A DNA stretch of 41,213 nt, taken from CAYFMH01 sp964344165. GTDB lineage: Bacteria; Patescibacteriota; Gracilibacteria; UBA4473. The stretch spans positions 1-41,213 of the forward strand of contig CAYFMH010000005.1 of NCBI GenBank assembly GCA_964344165.1, read 5' to 3'. Below, one piece after another: positions 39,365 to 41,213 of this stretch; position 1 is the stretch's first letter; each line of letters starts with the position of its first letter. Under the pieces are notes generated by a model. It saw only the letters and a program-made list of their open reading frames with translations, did not search any database and was not told the origin of the DNA. Made by a program: the position numbers and the translations under genes.

Positions 39365-41213
39365 ATGGAACATGAAAAAATCATCATTCTCGACTTCGGA
39401 GGTCAGTACGCCCATCTGATTGCCAGCCGAATTCGACGAGAGAATGTCTTGGCTGAGATTTACAATCCAGATGAAGTCTCTATCAAGTTTCTGGAAGATG
39501 AAAAAATAAAAGGGATTATCCTTTCTGGAGGCCCGCAGAGTGTCTTCGATGCAGACAGTCCGAGATGCGAAAAAGAGATTTTTGAGCTGGGAAAACCGGT
39601 TCTTGGCATCTGCTACGGGCATCAATTTCTCAATCATGAGCTGGGAGGCGAGGTGATCCCTGGAACGATCAAAGAATACGGACCAGCGGAATTAATATTT
39701 GATCCTAATTGTCCTTTATTCCAACAAATCCCAAATAACAATACTCAAATAACAAACATAAAAGAAGAAGCAAGAAGTAAGAAGCAAGAAGTAAGTGAAA
39801 AAAATACCTACAACCTACAACCTACAACCTACTCCTCAAAACCAAATTCGCATTCGACCATTGTATGGATGAGTCATGGAGATGAAGTCGCCAAATGCGG
39901 ATCCGGATTTAAAACCTGCGGTCACACAGATAACTGTGAAAACGCCGCCGTCTGGAATCAAGACAAAAAAATCTTTGGAATTCAATTCCACCCAGAAGTC
40001 ACCCACTCTGAATATGGAAATCAGATCCTCAAAAATTTCTTAAAAATTTGTGAGGTATCATACGATTGGTCGATTGCAAAATTCCTCGAAGAAGAAAAAG
40101 AAAAAATCAGACAAAAAGTGGGGGACAAAAATGTGATTTTGTTCGTTTCTGGAGGTGTGGACTCTACTGTTGCTTTTGCGTTGTTGTCGAAAGTTTTGGG
40201 GCCGGAACGGGTGAAAGGACTCTTTGTAAACACGGGACTCCTCCGTGAAGGCGAAGTGGAATTTGTGAAAGAATCTCTTGAAAATATTGGGACCCATCTC
40301 ACGGTTCTCGAAGCAGAAAAAGAATTTCTAAAAAATTTGGAAGGAGTCTATGACCCAGAAAAAAAGCGAGAAATTATTGGAAACACGTTTCTCGAGGTGC
40401 AACATAAATTTTTCACCAAAAATGATCTGCACGATGACTGGATCCTCGCCCAGGGAACCATCTACCCAGACACGATCGAAACCGGAGGGACCAAAAATGC
40501 CGCCAAAATAAAAACGCATCACAACCGCGTGCCAGAGATCCAAAAACTCATCGATGAAGGCAAGGTGATCGAGCCACTGGCCGAACTCTACAAAGATGAA
40601 GTGAGAAATCTGGGAGAACTGCTCGGGCTTCCTCATCATCTCGTCTGGCGGCATCCTTTCCCGGGTCCGGGACTGGGAGTAAGGATTTTATGTTCTTCAG
40701 AACAAAGAACAGAGAACAGAGAACAATTAACAATTTCGGAAGATACGATTAAATTGCCGATCAAATCAGTGGGGGTGCAGGGAGATTCTCGGACGTACCG
40801 GCATCCAGAGATTTTGAAACGAAATAACATCACGGATATCCCGACACTCGAAACCCGAGCCACAATGGATATCAATATTAACCCAGAAGTAAATCGGACG
40901 TTGGTACAAATTGAGGAGAAAGAGTTTCAAACCGTAAAAGTAGAAAAATCATACATCACCCCAGAACGAGTCAAAAGACTTCAGCGAGCTGATCACATCG
41001 TGACAAAAACGCTCGAAGAAATGGATCTCTATCAAAAAATTTGGCAGTTTCCAACGGTGTTGGTTCCTATTTCTTTTGATGACCAAGGAAAAGAATCCAT
41101 CATTCTGAGACCGATTGATTCGATTGATGCCATGAGTGCGAGTGTGGGGAAACTTCCGTGGGATTTCTTCGAAAAAGTAAGTGCAGAAATTCTGAAGGAT
41201 CCGAACATTTCCG
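39365..41213 (+). CDS. guaA: GMP synthase, long form with low-complexity insertions (3' end missing)
   Basis: Amidates XMP to GMP using glutamine and ATP. Glutamine amidotransferase domain: nucleophile Cys83 in GICYGHQFL, His209 and Glu211 in FHPEVTH. ATP pyrophosphatase domain: P-loop SGGVDS (262-267), AQGTIYPDTIE, and GPGLGVRIL. The part after GPGLG is long: LPIKSVGVQGDSRTY, then a ~75-residue stretch, then RLQRADHIVTKTLEEMDLYQ and WQFPTVLVPISFD. This repeated order matches the eukaryotic long-form enzyme rather than the ~525-residue E. coli form. 616 codons are visible and only about 20 are missing on the right. Two stretches of simple repeats lie in frame (residues ~121-163 and ~443-458). 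Confidence 0.93.
   Translation, partial: MEHEKIIILDFGGQYAHLIASRIRRENVLAEIYNPDEVSIKFLEDEKIKGIILSGGPQSVFDADSPRCEKEIFELGKPVLGICYGHQFLNHELGGEVIPGTIKEYGPAELIFDPNCPLFQQIPNNNTQITNIKEEARSKKQEVSEKNTYNLQPTTYSSKPNSHSTIVWMSHGDEVAKCGSGFKTCGHTDNCENAAVWNQDKKIFGIQFHPEVTHSEYGNQILKNFLKICEVSYDWSIAKFLEEEKEKIRQKVGDKNVILFVSGGVDSTVAFALLSKVLGPERVKGLFVNTGLLREGEVEFVKESLENIGTHLTVLEAEKEFLKNLEGVYDPEKKREIIGNTFLEVQHKFFTKNDLHDDWILAQGTIYPDTIETGGTKNAAKIKTHHNRVPEIQKLIDEGKVIEPLAELYKDEVRNLGELLGLPHHLVWRHPFPGPGLGVRILCSSEQRTENREQLTISEDTIKLPIKSVGVQGDSRTYRHPEILKRNNITDIPTLETRATMDININPEVNRTLVQIEEKEFQTVKVEKSYITPERVKRLQRADHIVTKTLEEMDLYQKIWQFPTVLVPISFDDQGKESIILRPIDSIDAMSASVGKLPWDFFEKVSAEILKDPNIS
39724..39855 (+). repeat. In-frame repetitive insertion 1 in guaA
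   Basis: Within codons ~121-163 lie gaagcaagaagtaa twice in perfect tandem (39767..39780, 39781..39794) and cctacaa three to four times in tandem (39807..39830), plus ccaaataacaatactcaaataacaa. Flanking residues PLFQQIP and TIVWMSHGDEV are normally a few residues apart in GuaA, so about 35-40 residues are extra. Confidence 0.75.
40691..40737 (+). repeat. In-frame repetitive insertion 2 in guaA
   Basis: The sequence ttcttcagaacaaagaacagagaacagagaacaattaacaatt consists of repeated agaac/agagaac units and encodes SSEQRTENREQLTIS, between the GPGLGVRIL and LPIKSVGVQ blocks. Eukaryotic enzymes also have a variable stretch at this site. Confidence 0.65.

Noticed and set aside
1..41213. TGA recoded as glycine (Gracilibacteria code)
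   Set aside because: Several genes end naturally in TGA (sufD-like, antitoxin, HAD-like), and no gene needs read-through.

Overview
This window reads as bacterial chromosome of roughly 40% GC, and most likely comes from a Candidate Phyla Radiation (Patescibacteria) member. Peregrinibacteria or a relative is my best guess, but no rRNA is present to prove it. The reasons are many small or unrecognised proteins, a pilin-like protein of the kind common in CPR genomes fused to PKD domains, very short core enzymes, and start codons without Shine-Dalgarno sequences. TGA is used as a stop (ends of 10756..11286 and 11340..11561), so the TGA=Gly code of Gracilibacteria/Absconditabacteria does not apply. 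A run of ten N at 21022..21031 shows this is a scaffolded assembly.

Layout. 1-4.4 kb: unknown genes, including a 1,095-residue helical protein with a coiled-coil partner. 4.7-6.8 kb: a MacB-type ABC ATPase and permease. 7.2-8.9 kb: exported proteins (three SLH domains; a protein with VGIGT repeats). 9.0-11.3 kb: a strongly structured leader, sufB and a miniature sufD. 11.3-13.4 kb: a RelB/RelE-like toxin-antitoxin pair, a small secreted TSP3-like protein and a glycosyltransferase. 13.5-19.2 kb: YtxH-like protein, class II purE, hisS, an aminotransferase with a stand-alone AsnC-type ligand domain, a 43-bp tandem repeat array and two unknown genes. 19.2-22.3 kb: fusA (broken by the gap) and efp. 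22.6-28.6 kb: three large PKD-domain membrane/surface proteins. 28.7-29.5 kb: a transposase remnant and a long hairpin. 29.5-33.5 kb: slipin, site-2 protease, an unknown gene and a U32 peptidase. 33.6-38 kb: unknown and HAD-like genes, an archaeal-length triosephosphate isomerase and an 805-residue solenoid protein with an exact 36-residue period. 38.2-41.2 kb: tRNA-Asp, purU and guaA, which runs off the right edge.

Themes. (1) Initiation: nearly every start lacks a Shine-Dalgarno motif, and several ATGs lie 6-8 bases after a good -10 box, which suggests leaderless mRNAs. (2) Purine enzymes have uncommon types: PurE is class II (metazoan/Treponema type) and GuaA is the long form otherwise typical of eukaryotes. 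(3) Intergenic regions are filled with dispersed AT-rich words and small palindromes. Similar material sits in frame inside guaA (twice) and inside a PKD protein. (4) The three-gene PKD cluster looks like a cell-surface apparatus anchored by a pilin-like membrane segment, and is the best candidate for an undescribed system.
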